From: Taeniopygia guttata
Taxonomy: Eukaryota > Chordata > Aves > Passeriformes > Estrildidae
DNA length: 64,000 nt
Assembly: GCF_048771995.1 (NCBI RefSeq)
Contig: NC_133063.1
Span: 63,967,514 to 64,031,513 of the forward strand
Direction of reading: 5' to 3'
This document shows positions 36,001 through 51,000 of this stretch, one piece after another. The notes beneath the pieces are model-generated. The model was not told the DNA's origin, did not search any database, and saw nothing but the letters and a program-made list of their open reading frames with translations. Every line of letters begins with the position of its first letter. The first letter of the stretch is position 1. Made by a program: the position numbers and the translations under genes.

Positions 36001-39000
36001 CAGTGGAAGCCTGTGTGAATGGCTATAAGGGTGAAGGCACCGTAGGTGTACTACCAGAGGGAAGTGAACAAACAAGGCTAATAAATCCTAACACTGTTCT
36101 TGAAATAACAACTCTCAGGAATTAAATCCAGGCTAGCCTGAGTGATTACAGCTCTCCAGGAATCAGCAGCATGCTTCAGCTCAGGATGAGCCTCTCTCAC
36201 AGCATACCTGTCCTGATTGGTATCACAGGAATCTCCAACCAGGTCATTGTCGACATCTGACTGCAAAAGGGAACAGAGAAAGTTCCACTATCAGCTGTCA
36301 AGAGCATCTATTTGCAGGATTAAATCAAAACACAACTAAATCAAATACAACTAAAATAAAAGTATGAAGAGACCTTAGTTTTACAGAATATATTTTCTCT
36401 TTTGCATCATCCGTCTAACCAAGAATTCAGTTTTATTAAAGAAAAAAGATAGTGAATAAACACAGTTAAACTTAATTGAAGAGTTCAAGCAAGATTCCTC
36501 TGCTACTGAAAATAAGTATTTCTCATTTCTAGCCAAGGTTTATTTTTTAAGCATCTTTAAAAATCTATTGTGTTTCTCTATAGTTTCCAACATTTTTCAT
36601 TAGACACAGGTGAAATCAGAATTCCAACACATGAAAAGTTACAATGACTTCTCACCTAGCAGCACTGAAAGTTTTGGTAAATAAAGACACCAGGATTTTT
36701 GTCCTGATTAAAGAAATACCAAGCACAACTAAATCACACCCCTGTGTGGAGTTTGGCATTGAACTCTGTGGGACTGGAGCCTATTTCAGAGTATGAGAGT
36801 AGAAGATACATGCTGGGCAGAGGTCCCAACAACATCCCAAATGGTGAGAGTATAACTGGTGGCTCCCCCTTCTCACATCAGGAGAGTCAGCGAGCCTGTA
36901 AAATTCTCCTGAATATTATATTATCCAGGAAATACACTTTATTATTAAAATATAAACACTATGGCTGCATGGGTTGCTTCATTCTCTTGCACCTTTTTAG
37001 GCTCAGCAGTCCCTATCCCTAAACAAGAATAGTTTTTCCTTCTGTCTGCTAACCTGGTTTGGGTTGCTGATTGTAGGGCAGCTGTCACAGGCATCACCAA
37101 CACCGTCATTATCTGTGTCCTCCTGGTCTTCATTGGGGATCCTCTGACAATTATCCAAAAGGTTCTTAATACCTAAAGTGGATTGTGTGTTAAAGACAAT
37201 TCCCATATTTGTCCACACTGGGCAATATAAGCATTAAAACAGTAAAGACACTATTCCTTTTAACAGCTACTGAATCCTGCAATGAAATTATAAGCCTACA
37301 CAGTAAATCTTTGTTACGTGTGTATTGCTCATTTAATAGTAGTTAGGAACATCTTGCTAAAGCACAGCTGTTCATTCCATCACACTCTTTAATGACACAC
37401 AATTAATTCTATCCTGCTCCTGTATCACAATTTACAGGACGGGATATTTCATTTTTTTAATTGCATTTGAAGGGGTGTGATTTTTTCACTTCTTGAAATC
37501 CACCCACAGCAATGAAAATAATATGTTATGTAGCTCTGGGCATAGTATAGTGGAGCACTGGAAACTCTCCTTCCAGTGACTGGCAGCAGCTGGATGCCCT
37601 GGAACATTTGCATCTTTAAAGAAATGCTGAATGATCAACAACCTTAACTTCTACATGAAACATGGCTTGGTTTCTCTGTTACAGTGTACAGTGCTTCCAA
37701 TGCAACCTAAGATATGTATTAACTAAATTAAAAGGATGAAAACCACAAGTTTCATAAAGAAAGACTATGTGTTACAGCTGGTGACATGAAATCTCCTAAC
37801 ATGCAGCACACTGCGAAAACCTGAATGACATCAGAGAAGCTCAAAGTGAAAGATCACCAACCATCTCCATCCATGTCATCATCACATGCATCTCCTTTCC
37901 CATCACCATCTGTGTCCCTCTGGTCATTATTCAGGACATTACGGCAGTTGTCACAAGCATCTCCAAAGATATCTTGGTCACTGTTTCTCTGGTTAACATT
38001 AGGAACCAAGACACAGTTATCCTGCAAGAGAGACGGAATCAGACATCAGTCAGGCCATGAATCTTTAATTTCTATATAAAACTCTTGTATTTATTTCTAA
38101 TTAAAAAAAAAAAAAAAGCGTGAGCAGTTTTGACATTTTATGTCAATATTAGCTCTGGATCAGATTTTACTGGCACCCTCAAAGCTCTGCTTTGAACCAC
38201 ACTGTGGGAACCCTAATCACAAGCATCCAGCACCGTAAGGCTTTACTTATAACCTCGATTTCTGATTCTCATTTTCCATGGGTGCATGGTGAGGAACCTG
38301 TTTTGGTACCCAAGCTTTCTCACGTGGTCCTTATCAAAAGCTGCAGTTCAGAGACTCTGACAAGGTTTGCAGATGCTCTCAGTGACAGGCCATTGCCCCC
38401 TTCTGGTACAGACTAGCTGGAAACTGGGGAAAGAACTTTATGCAAAAAGGTACCATTTTTTGTTTGGTTTTGGTGGGTTTGTTTGTTTCAAACAAGCTGC
38501 TATTGACTTTCAAAGTCCACCAGGAGGTATACAGAGAAAATTTTATTTCAAAGTGGTATAAAATTTCTATAGCTACTCAGCATACCCATGATCTCCTCCT
38601 ATTGTACATAGAGAAGAACAATAGAAATAATATAAAAGTTACTTGAAGGTGCTGAATCTGCAAATAAATTTTAAATTGTAGGAAGATTTAAGTTTTTAAT
38701 TTTAGAACATTAATAAAACTAATTGATTTAAGCTAGCATAATTTAGCGTGGAAGTCTATGGCAAAACAGTCTGAGACAGACCCTCTGTGACTGCTAGTCT
38801 GCCCAGACTCCAGGTGGACACTTGTACTCTGGATAACATATTCTTATGCCTTGGAAGCACATTAGGCAGTATCAGTCAATGATCTTAATATGGAACAACA
38901 GCTGGCTTGTAAGAATACAGGGTGAAAACAAAACAGTTCTTCCAATCTGAATGTATCCTCTAATATATTCTGCTGTGTGTACCCCCATGGAAGCCTCTTC

Positions 39001-42000
39001 TGCTTTGCAGACACAATCCAAAGCTTTTTCAAGTTATTGGCAAGACACACATTCATTTATGTGGGTTTTGGATCCCTGATGAAATATGTTGTCAGGTCAA
39101 CCTGCTCCTTAAATAGAAAGATATTAATGCAAGTAATACTCCTGAAGGTCATGCTGTGGGAAAGTGTGACAGAAGGACACAAGCTCTGTACAAAAATCTT
39201 TAGAATTAAATGATAAAAGGGATATAAAGGAACAAAGGATTTAAGGCTGTGTGGTTTAAGTCTTGTAAGAATGAGTATTACATGAAAGTAAAAGGCAGAA
39301 TTTAAGGGGCCACTGACAATGATGGGTATGTAACAATCTCTGGCAAACAGTAATGAGTCAGATTTCAGAATCACTTCCCATTGCAGCAGTGGGAAATCCT
39401 TCTGTTGGCACAGACCCCTGCATCCTGATCTACACACAGCACCTGCTCATTGGGAATGCCATCTCCATCTGCATCGTCATCACAGGCATCTCCGATCCCA
39501 TCACCATCAGCATCTTCTTGTCCAGAGTTTGGAACAAATCTGCAATTGTCCTAGACAGAAAAGCAGACAAGTCTGATGTCCTATAGGTAAACTGGAAGCC
39601 TTAATAATTCAAATTACTTTTTTCTATTATTAACTAATTGAAAATTAATCATCAAATTAAACAGAATTCAATCACCTGAAAAAAGGATGAATACATTGAA
39701 TCGTATTTCTTACAGTTTTCCTCTTTATTCTTTCATGCTTTGAATTATTATAGAATTAGGAAAGCATTTCTTACCTTTCTGCAGTTTTCAGCAGAGCATG
39801 ACAGTTCTTCATTAGGGTAGCCATCAATGTCAACATCTTTTCCACAAATATAACCATCACCAGCCCAGCCAATGCCACACTATCAATAAAACATCATGGT
39901 AGTACTATCAAAAGGTTAATGAGTTACTGTAGAAATATTCAAGAAGACTCACACCAGTCTTGAAAACAGCAGCATATGGAAGTCATGACCAGATACTGAA
40001 GTACAATGAGATACAGAGAGCTTGAAACAAAAATTTTCTTTCCACATTGAGAGATTCTGCAGTGTATCCAGACATTAGAGCTAGAAAGAGCTACAACTTG
40101 ATGTCAGCTGGAATGTGTGCCTGCCACACCTAATGATTTCAGTGGGAGCTATAGATTTCTTATAGACACTGGCCAGGAACTAATCTTGGCTCCTCACTGG
40201 CGGGTTGAATAAAAGGAAAGAGCAACTAGGTAGAGTATGCACCTAGCATCTTGTCAAGGGGCACATGGTTAGATGGGATAACTGTGTTTTGTTCAGTATC
40301 TCAAGAACACATTTGCAACTAGAGAAACTTTTAAGAGAAAACTGTGTTAGCGATTAGAAGTTTGCATCGGCAAAATAAATGCATCTGCACACAAGTTTCT
40401 CCTAGCTAATTAAATTATTACTGTTTCAAACCAACACATCATTTGTGTCGAAGACGTACGCAAAGAACTGCATGTCAAAATCTGGCCTTCCCTTAAAACC
40501 AGGACTTGCCTACTACAAGTATCTAGTCATCTTCCCATTACAGCATGGACTTAAAATATCCTAGATTATTTATCTTTGAAACAGATGTACTTAAAAATGA
40601 GACCAAAGCAAGTGCCAGCAAAAGCATGCACTGTATCCAAATTTAGGACACAGGATTAGTCTCTTGCTTTATGTTGCAAGATGGAAAAACTAAGTAATAT
40701 ACCTCAGTATACTCTTACAATGGAAGTTCATATGCTACTTGTGCTCCTCTGCTCGCATAGCTGGTCAGCCCCATACAACCTCCCCGTGCCTGGAATCTGT
40801 CATCTCACTTTAAAAAACAGTCTCCATCAGCCAGCAAATACAGGCACCTTGGCTATGCAGGGAGGATCCTTACTCACAGCTGAGCACCAGGAGAGGAATT
40901 TGTCCTTGTGATGTCTTCTGTAGAGTGACACTTGACAGTCTTTTCTAAGGAGACTACAGAAAGTCTACAAAAGTGAATCCTAAAGATCTAATTACACAGA
41001 CACAGTGAATATGATACATTAATATGGCTGCTTTACAGACATGTGGCAAGAACAAAACAATTGCAAGCCAGTTTTCACAGCTAGTCTTGGCCAGTCTGCC
41101 ACAATTGGTAAAACATCCAACTGTATAAAATGACCACAAAGCCTTTCTCATTTCCAGCCCAAAATGGCTAGACTTCACTATAAAAATGCACAACTTAATG
41201 AACTCACAGTACATGTCACCTCTCCTCTCTTCTCCTCAATACATCGGGCATGGATGCTGCATGGATTGAGGGCTTGATTCCTACAGCTCCGTTCAGCCTG
41301 GCATCCCCTGGTTTGGTCTCCTGTATATCCTGGTTTGCAATGGCCACACTGGTAAGACCCCTGTAAGAACAAGAAGTCACCAGCCAGGCTTTTAATGGTA
41401 CATTTTTGCTTTTTAGAGCATGCACAAGAGCAAGATTCAAGTCATACTGTTTATGCTGTGCAAGTGTACTTTTTCATCCACTGAGGCCTCTTGTACTGTG
41501 AACAAACTTTATTTTCTACAGGAAAATTATATCTGGCTCCCAGAGTGCATGGTGGAAAACAGACTCAACTCTTGTCTGTTTAGACCAGTGTTTTGTTAAG
41601 CCAGAGAAAAGTCACATAGCAGCAAAAGCTTCTACATGATGCCTTGTCCTTGCCAGTACCACCCTGCACTGCTTCCAGGTGGCTGAAACTTTGTGCAAAC
41701 TCAAAGCAGCAGCTGATTAATCAGGATGATCTTATGATCATATTTCACTGGATGATCTTATTTCACTGTAAAGCACACCTATCAGTTTATCTAAAGGCAG
41801 CTAGGCACAAATTTTAATCAAAGAGAGATAAGAAAGTTCATCGTGTCTTTGTCCCATTTTATTTTTAAGCTAAAATGTTTTTAAGCCAATTTGATCCAAA
41901 TCCTCTTTTTCAGAAAAGAATTCTTTATCTGAAGACATAGCCATCCTCATTTACATGGCAATAAGAACATCCATGTAAGTTTTTGTTATGGTTTACCATG

Positions 42001-45000
42001 ACACCTGCATATGTATTTCTTATGTATTACTCTCTTGTGTAAACAAGCACAAAAGAGCTAAGCCAAGGAATCTCATTATGTGCTGGACTAATCACTATAT
42101 GAGATATAAATAGATAAATAGTAATAAGGTGAGATCTTCTTTAGGCATGCAATGTGGCTTTTGTCTCTGTCTCACGTTCTTGTAGACCTGTAACTTAAGA
42201 CATAAAAGTCAATTGAGAACAATCTTTTTATCTTAGGGAGAATAATTATTTTTTGACATGTCAAGGGACAGAAATGGGCAGATCTCGGACAAACATGTGC
42301 ATCCAACCATTGGTAAAACTGAGGTGCTTCATAGAACTTCAGTCTTCGTGCACAAAGTCTGTTGGAAGAGCCGTCAGGACTGTTGTAAGTCCACTATCAC
42401 AGAGAAATCTACTTACTGCTCAGACTGGCATTATTTTTTATCCCTATTCCTAACTTTGTTACAAATTTTAACTCTGTTCTGTCTGCATACTTTGAGGATG
42501 AATATGAAAACAAACAGATGACTGAAGAGTAAAATAATCCCTGGGTGATGCAAATGGTATGACTTATTTAAAACACACCAGCCTGTACATTTTATCCTAA
42601 TGGACACCCGGGTAGTATATCCTGGAGTCTGCTGAATTTGCTTGGTATATATCCTATATCAAGCTCTGGTATGCATGAAAATAGCCTCTTAGGCAGCATT
42701 TCCAGACCAGACTGTTTCTGAAGGGATACAGGACTAGAAACCCCACACTGCTCTGTTTGGACAGATGGCAGGACACTTGGTGCCTGCCCTCTGCAGACAG
42801 GGCCCGATGGCTTCCCAAAGAAGCTGCATGTCTAGTCATGCAGCAAGATACAAAATGTGACAGCAAATCTTCTAGATATTAAAAAAAGATATAAACATAC
42901 TGAACAGTGAAAGCAGCCCTAAGAGAACAAGCTTATTCTCAATGAGAGCTAACATTGAACACAAATGGTAGCCTCAACAATACCTTTCTGCAGAAAGGAC
43001 CACCTTTACACATGAAGGATACTTTTAACCTTTTTCCTGTTATGAAGAAACCCTGTGGCATGTCCAGGACAAGGGGATCAGGTCCTAGCAGGACAGATTT
43101 ATGAAAGGTGGGTCCTGCTTGTTCTGTAACCTGCTCAGTGGATGAGCCTCTGACAGCATTTCCCACAGCAATCCCCCGGGGAGTCTGGCAGCTGATAGCG
43201 TGGGCAGGTGCACTGTTCACTGGGTGAAAAAGTGTCTGGATGGCTGGGCCCAGAAAGCAGTACTGAATGAAGTGACATCCAGCTGTTCAGTCCAGTTCAG
43301 TGCTCATCCAGGTCTTCAGTCACCAGTGCTGCTCCCCAAGGCAGCTCCACAGGCTGGGGCACAGTGGCTGCAAAGCTGCCCAGTAGAAAAGGCCCTCGGG
43401 GTGCTGGTGACAGTGGCTGGAATGAGCCAGGGTGTGCCCAGGTGGCCAAGAAGGCCAATGGCATCCTGGCCTGGATCAGCAATGGTGTGGCCAGCAGGAC
43501 TAGGGCAGGGATTGTCCCCCTACACTGGGCACTGGTGAGGCCACACCTCGAGTGCTGTGTTTAGTATTAGGCTCTTCCCTACAAGAAAGACACTGAGGTG
43601 CTGGAGTGAGTCCAGAGAAGGGCGGTGGAGGTGAAGGGTCTGGAGGACAAGTCCAGTGAGGAGTGGCCAAGGGAGCTGGGGGTGTTTAGCCTGAAGAAAA
43701 GGAGCCTCAGGGGGGACCTTATCACTCTACAAGTACCAGAAAGGTTGCTATAGATGGGTGGGGTTCAGTTTTTTCTCCCAGGTAAGAAGTGATAGGACAA
43801 GAAGAAACGGCCTCAGATCCTCAGGCCCTCTTAGGTCAGGAGAGATTAAGATTGAATACTAGCAAGAAATTGTTTACACGAAGAATTGTCAAGCATTGAA
43901 ACAGGCTGCCCAGGGAAGTGGTGGACTCACTATTCTTGAAAGTGTTCAAAATAGGTGTGGATGCGGCACTTGGCAAAAGAGCGTAGTGGCAGGATTGTCA
44001 GTGCTGTGTTAAGAGCTGGACTTGGCCTTCAGGATCTTTCCTATTATAAATGATTCTACGATCATGTGATTCTATGCCCAGCTTGCTTCATAGCATTAAA
44101 GTGGTTGTATGCCCTTCTTATCGGATCCTAACATTTTTCAAACCATTTTTACTTCTCCTGTGCTTGCTCTCCTGCATTTAATATATATGGGCATTAACAG
44201 TCTTGTACCAATTGCAGCTCTTTGTTTCCATTTATTTAGAGGGATAGCTGTTACTCTATGCATAACTCCTATAAAGAAGGCAACAAGCAGGGAACAGCTT
44301 GTTTCCACAGTTCTCAGGGAGGCAGGAAGTAAGGGAAGCAAAGGTTTAATCTTTCAAAGGAGGCTTCTTGCAATAACATACCCATAAACACACATCACTT
44401 GATGGTATGGAGAGAAGAGCTCCTGCTCTTCAGTGAAAGTGATAAGGATACAATTCAGATGAATGTGGTCATGACAAATCAACTATTAATTTTTTTATTA
44501 TTAGCTAGGAAAAGAGAAAAACCTTCTTTGATTTACAAGAAGAAAAATAATTGTATTATTAATTGCTTTTTCATCAGACCCATAAATCCAATCCTAGCCT
44601 AATGGAATTTTAAAACAACTGATTTTTTTAAAGGCATAAATGAAAAGACGCTTACCAAAGTGTTTATGCAATGGGAGTTCGGAACACAGAGTCCAAGTCC
44701 TCCATTCTGACATTCATCAATATCTAAGCAGACCTAGCAATAAACCATATCCAGAAATAATAAAATTAAAGTAAATTTATTAAGACCAAAGACTGAAGAA
44801 ACACCAAAGTATAATCAACAGTTTAAGACTAGAAAAGAGATGCAGCCTCTCCTGAAACTGCTCTCAGAATGTCACAAATATATCAATAGGCTAACTTTCC
44901 GAACCCTAAAGAAACAGAAAATTTCAGCTTTAGGATGTGCTCTGGTTTTATGTAAACAGAAGAGTTTACACAAAACTGTGTTCCCATTCTAGAGTGTTTA

Positions 45001-48000
45001 CAGAAATATGCAAAAATATTACAGCAAAATGGGCCTTTTTAATAATTTTCTTTCTACTTCACAGCCAGTACACAGAACTCCCTGAAGTTGATCAGAGATA
45101 CTTACAAAGATGACATTTTTTCTTGTCCCTATGCCAGTCAAGAGTATTACATTGTTAATACTCCCATTAAAGCTATGCAAACACAATTCAGATCTCTAAC
45201 TGAAACACTCTGAGCTCTGCCTAACAGAATGAGGCAATTATGGAACAACTGAAAAATAAATACCGTTCAATACAGATGCACTGCTAATATAAAAGCAGCA
45301 CCTTGCAAGGAATTTGTCATGGAGGTGCTGTCACTCACCTGCTTATTGTTCTTGGCATAGCTGAGTCCTATCCCTTGCACAGCTTGTCCCGTATATCCTG
45401 GAGGACAGGTCTCACATCGGAAACCTGGAGCAGTGTTCACACATCGCACACCAGGGAAGCAAGGGTTGTAACGACACTACAGAGAAAAAACAAACCAAGC
45501 ACGTGTTTGTACTTCAGTAACATCCAGACTCCTGTGTGTACAGACCTCTCACCAAAGGCCATGCTACATTAAACACCTGTACATCCTCTGCTCAGAGAGG
45601 GTTTAGAGAAGAAACGGTCTCTGCAGGTATTTCCGACCTCAGCAGGTCTTCAGCTATCTCTGTCATTTAAATAACATTTGCAACCTTTCATTACAGCCTG
45701 TAGTTGATATCTGAAACTTTCATCCTGAATCCTTCCGTGAGTTGGGAAGATTCAGGTCCCTTGGAGGCTGAAGAGTCCAGACCACAGTATCAGGAAAGCC
45801 ACATAACTCCAAGCCTCCAAACACCCCTTCTAATGTGTTTTGTACACACAGAAGTGGCAGTAGCATTTTCCTTCATTTATATTTGGACAAATCTCAGCCA
45901 GTAGGAATCCAAACATAAGCCAGATAAGCAGGGATGTGTCAGTGGCATCCACACATTTCCAGACCAGAGGCCCACAAACAATCCTTGGAACTTCTCCCAA
46001 AATATCACATGCCCACAAAATCACCCTTGGCCTGAAGGCACCATTCACTTTATTGCTTTATGCAGTTTTACAAAACAGCTGTGACCGATTTCACTGGTCT
46101 TGTGGGTGCCAGTTTGGGAAATACATCCCACATTGCTGCCTTTCCAACATCAACACTAGCTGCTTGGTAATAAGAGTTTATAAGTGTACCATAAACATCA
46201 ACACACCATCCTGCTGCACAGGACTCAAAGACAACAATAAATGAGAAACATGAGAAATGAATACTAAAGAGTTTTTAAAAATGCCAAAAAAGGAAAAAAA
46301 TCCTCCTTGCATCACTAACTGAAAAACTTAGGCAAGACAAAGGGAGAACAAACCAGACAATATCCACCTACAAGAGACCTACAACTTGTAACCAAACACA
46401 CACACAGAAGCAAATGTTTAATATCATAGTGTGTTTGACAGAAAGGTTTGTTAATAGTACGTCAGTCAGTGATATATGGAAAACGTCAAACCTAGGACAG
46501 ACATTTTGTGCCTCCTTATTTTGCTGTGGATTCCTTATTGTAGGCAGCAGAGGGCACCCAAATTACACAGCACACAGAGCAGAGCTGCAGATCCCAAGAT
46601 AATGGGCACCAGCATACCAAAGCAATGTCTTCAAACTGGTAATCAATTAGGGAGGGTACTGCAGAGATGCTGACAACCTCAGGAAAGATGATGGCAGCTC
46701 TTAGGGATGTTCCACATTTGTCTTTACCAGAATTTGTACAATACTTTATTTTTAAATGCCTATTATCAGGAAATACAGAAATAGTTCGTTCATAAAAGGC
46801 TTTAAATAAATTAAAAAAAAAAAAACAACCCGACCAAAAAAAACTTTCCTGCACGTCAGCTAACTCAGGAAAAAAAGTAATATGATACATTTCTCTCATT
46901 AGACAATTCAAAATTATTGCCATTTATTGCTTCTTAATTTCTCCACATGCAACTCTCAAGTAAAAATCCAGCTGATTAAGTAGGTATTTCCTGGCAAACA
47001 AAACTGCTCCTGACAAGGTGCACTTCCACATAAAGACCTCATAATAAGCAAGATTTTATAACACAATTTTGGCAAAAATTCCTTGCTGTTTCTAATGTGA
47101 AAGCAGGTCGTCTGTCATGTGGAATGGTGGCAGGAAGATGAACGTACATGAATCCCCGGTGATTAGAGCCTGACTGCTAACAGACAACCACTTTAACATC
47201 AAGCCATCATAAACCATTCTCTTGTTTCTTTATCCACCACTGCTGTAATGGGTAGAGTTGCTCCGACCCTGGAAATGGCAGGGAGGAGATTATTGCCATG
47301 CTTTGCCTCAGTCTGAAAATAGCTCAGGAGGTGAAACCCACCCATACTGGCAGGCTCCACCTAGGCTGGCTTGAACCTCACACCATGGCTGTCTGTAGCA
47401 TGAAACATGTACCACAGCTGTCTTGGATCCATCACGTCCATTCACATTTCAGAGCTCCACTTCCATTTTTTGTGCCTTCTGTTGCAGCAGGCATAGTTCA
47501 TAGCATGTAAGGCAAAACAAGAGACATTGCCAATGTTGCAGGAAATTGCCACACTCAACTCACTTTCTCTCCCCAGTGCTTTTTGCAGACAGGTGTGAGG
47601 CACATCAAATCCTCTCCTGATGGTCTACAGGAGGGAGTAAATCAAAAGAGCAGTCAAAGCACATTTCTTGTTGGCTAGGAAGAGGAAATAGGGAATTGCT
47701 TTTGCTGTTTTACATTATTAAACAGGTACACTGGTACTAATGTGGTAGTAACTATCCACAGGCACAGTTTATGATCTAGTTCTGCTGGTTTCTTGGTCTA
47801 CCACATCCAGGTAGTTTTTCACAAAAAAGACTAAAGAGTAATGGTGAAAGCCATCCCACAGAAAAAATGCAATGAACATGTAAGTGGTTGTGTCGTTTCT
47901 GTTCCGAGTGTCACATTCCAATTAACATAGGTTTTCTTTAATCATTTAAGATACTGTAGATTTATTAATTCAGTCCTCAATCCAAGCAAGCTCTGAATTT

Positions 48001-51000
48001 CTAACATATAGCAAAAAAAAGAGTAGATTTAAGTCAACATTACTAGATTTCAACACAAAGACAAAGAAGCAAAAGGAACAATGACAATGACTGTTTATTT
48101 TCTTTCATAGACTTCTAAGGTAAGGATGCAAACATGACTCAGGTTTGGGTTGAAGCAAAGACTTTGGTCTCCAAGGCTGGTTCAGGAGCCTAACAATTTA
48201 AAGAAACAAAGTCCATATTAAAAAAAAGTGCTTCTGCAGCCTATAACAGAAGCTACAGCATCTTCTTGTGGAATAGAAATAGTGATTTGGATTTTTTCCA
48301 AACATTAAGCTCCTTTAAGTGACTTCTCAACTCAACAGAGTGGTTCAAGTTTTCACATACATAACTTCCATAAAGTTGAAGAAACAGCAAAACAGGGATA
48401 TAAAATCAAATCAGAATTAATTGGTATTCACTATGCAAGCAGCCAGAAAATGCTAAAGACAAAGTAATTAGCAACCCATTGATATGTATGAAACAGTTGC
48501 TTTTTAGCTTTTTTTTAATTCAGTGAAAGTAACTATTTTACCTCATCAATATCTGAGCATGTAACTCCATTTCCCGTGAGTCCTTCCGGGCAGGGCCCAC
48601 ACTGAAATCCCTCTGCTGTCTCCATGCACCTCACTCCCCTGAAGCAGGAATTAACTTCACATTTCGGTTTAGTGCGCCTAGGAAGCTGAGTTGGAAAACT
48701 CACAGTGCCTAAACCTTCAATGCAGAAAGAACAATAGTTTCAATGGTTGAAAGAAATGTTCATCATGGCTCTCAATTGGCAGGCATTCTGAAGAAATTCC
48801 CAAGACAGTTCATGTCCCTGCACTGTGCTGCTACCAGCAGCTGTGCTGTGGCTGAAAGGCTCCATGCTGGGAATGGCTCAGGAACTTACTTGTCCCCAGA
48901 AAGGGAAATTGAGGCTATTCTTTTAGTTCCATGGGCTTCTCTTGGCTACATATTGGAGTCTTCCTTCTAGGTTAGTCCTAAAACATATCTGCTGCTGGCC
49001 AGTGTCAGAACTCATCCCCGTATGGGCCACCAATTGTTGGCATTGGTGTTTGGCACCAATCGATGGTGGATGGGAACTGTCACCTTTGGTTTATTATCTT
49101 ACTGTAAGGCTTTCATACCTTCTCTCTGTGAGTTCTCACAGGCAGCTCCTCACAATACCGACTCCTTTTCTCTCTCTTCCACACGGCTGGCTGACTTCTA
49201 CCTGTCCCTGTCACGACTTTCTGTCCCTGGCAGCACATACTAACCCCTAATGTCCCTAACATGAACACCTGACCCTTACTGTCCCTAGCAGCACATACTA
49301 ACCCCTAATGTCCCTAACATGAACACCTGACCCTTTCTGTCCCTAGCAGCACATACTAACCCCTAATGTCCCTAACATGAACACCTGACCCTTTCTGTCC
49401 CTAGCAGCACATACTAACCCCTAATGTCCCTAACATGAACATCTGATCCTTTCTGTCCCTAGCAGCACATACCAACCCCTACTGTCCCTTGCACAACTGC
49501 CTGAGCCTTCCTTACTCCTTGTAGCCCAGCCAACAAACTCCAGCTCCCTCTCAACCAGCTAATCCGCTCTTTTATAACACCCATCCTTACTGGACACAGC
49601 TGTGCCCTATTAAAGATAGGCCTGTTCCTACTCTTGGGTAATTAGTACAGCTGCAACTCCTCAGGGGCAAGATTGCCTTCAGCACTGTCTCTATTCTCCT
49701 ACAATCCATCCTCCCACAGGCCAGGACAGGAAACTCTGAAAGCCTGTAACTTCAGACCAAGGGCCTCAAGTATAAGGGTACAAATACAGGGCATTTTTCT
49801 GGCTAAATTTGTAACACCTCCACTTTGTAAGAAAAACACTGTTCTAGTTTCACAACAGCATCTCTGACAGTCTACAAGTAAGAAGAATAAAGAAGGAGCA
49901 GCAGGCAGCCCACAAACGCAGCAGGACTATGCAAGTACACAGGCCTAGGTGCACAGAGACAAGCCAAAGGTGGGTCTTTCTGAGACTTTGGTCGGTACAG
50001 AACTTTGGTACAAGTGCATGTAGGAATTTGAGTTTTCCTTTGGCACTTATAAAGGGTTACCCTCCCTAGAGCTCAACTTAAGTTTTGATGAGGCTGATAG
50101 ACCAGGAGAAGAAATCAACTAAAAGGCCTGATAAGTTTAAGACCTTTCATCTCACACAGTAAGGGTTTTTATATATTGGTTTTTATACTGACTGCACTGG
50201 CGCATTGATTGTCAGCTGTGTGTGATGCAGGAGGGCCATGCAGTAGCATTTAGAAAAGTATTCATTTTTTTCATTTAGAGAAAAGATAAAGACCACCTTT
50301 TGAGTCTTACTGCTGTTAACTAGGGGCTGCCTACTCAGAATCAGACACACTTCAGGTGGACTGCATAGGATCTTCCTCAGACTCATAATACCACCAGAGC
50401 AGAATATGATTTCTCCATTGTCCTTCTACTAAGACTGTGCATGAGAGAGCTGGGAGATGGTGTCTCCCTCTACCAGAATATGTGTCACAGCTTTGTGGCA
50501 GAGTGAGAACTGACAGTAGAGCCTGAGTGGTACTGCTTGGTTCAGTGGCATTTTATCCACCTACAGGTGATTGTTGGGTCTGTGGAAGCTTTTTCTCTAA
50601 TGAAAATCTATTTAAAATTTGTGTCTAAATACAAATACACTAGAACTTTGGCCACAGTATTTTTTGAAAACTACTTTTTAGAAACCACATAAAGCTAATA
50701 GGATCAATACTAGTTTTAAAACAACTCTAATCTCTTCTAGATTACCAGCAATAACAGGAATACTCACCACATGCTTGGCACTCAGCTATGGTATTTCTCA
50801 GAAAAGTTGTTTCTTTGACCTTGAGAATAGAGAAAATAAGTGTTATTTAGCTGCAGATAGTTTCAGTTTGCACCTGGCTGAGAGCAGAAACAATAGCCCC
50901 CAAGATGCCACTCAAACCATGCAACACAAGTAATTGGTCTTAAATGAGATGCTCTTTGTACTCCATAAATGAAGGCTATGGATAATGGATGTACTTAGTT

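Noticed and set aside
48743..48970. Plus-strand open frame next to the LTR, considered as viral remnant
   Set aside because: No resemblance to a retroviral protein was visible and it runs opposite to the LTR; treated as chance.
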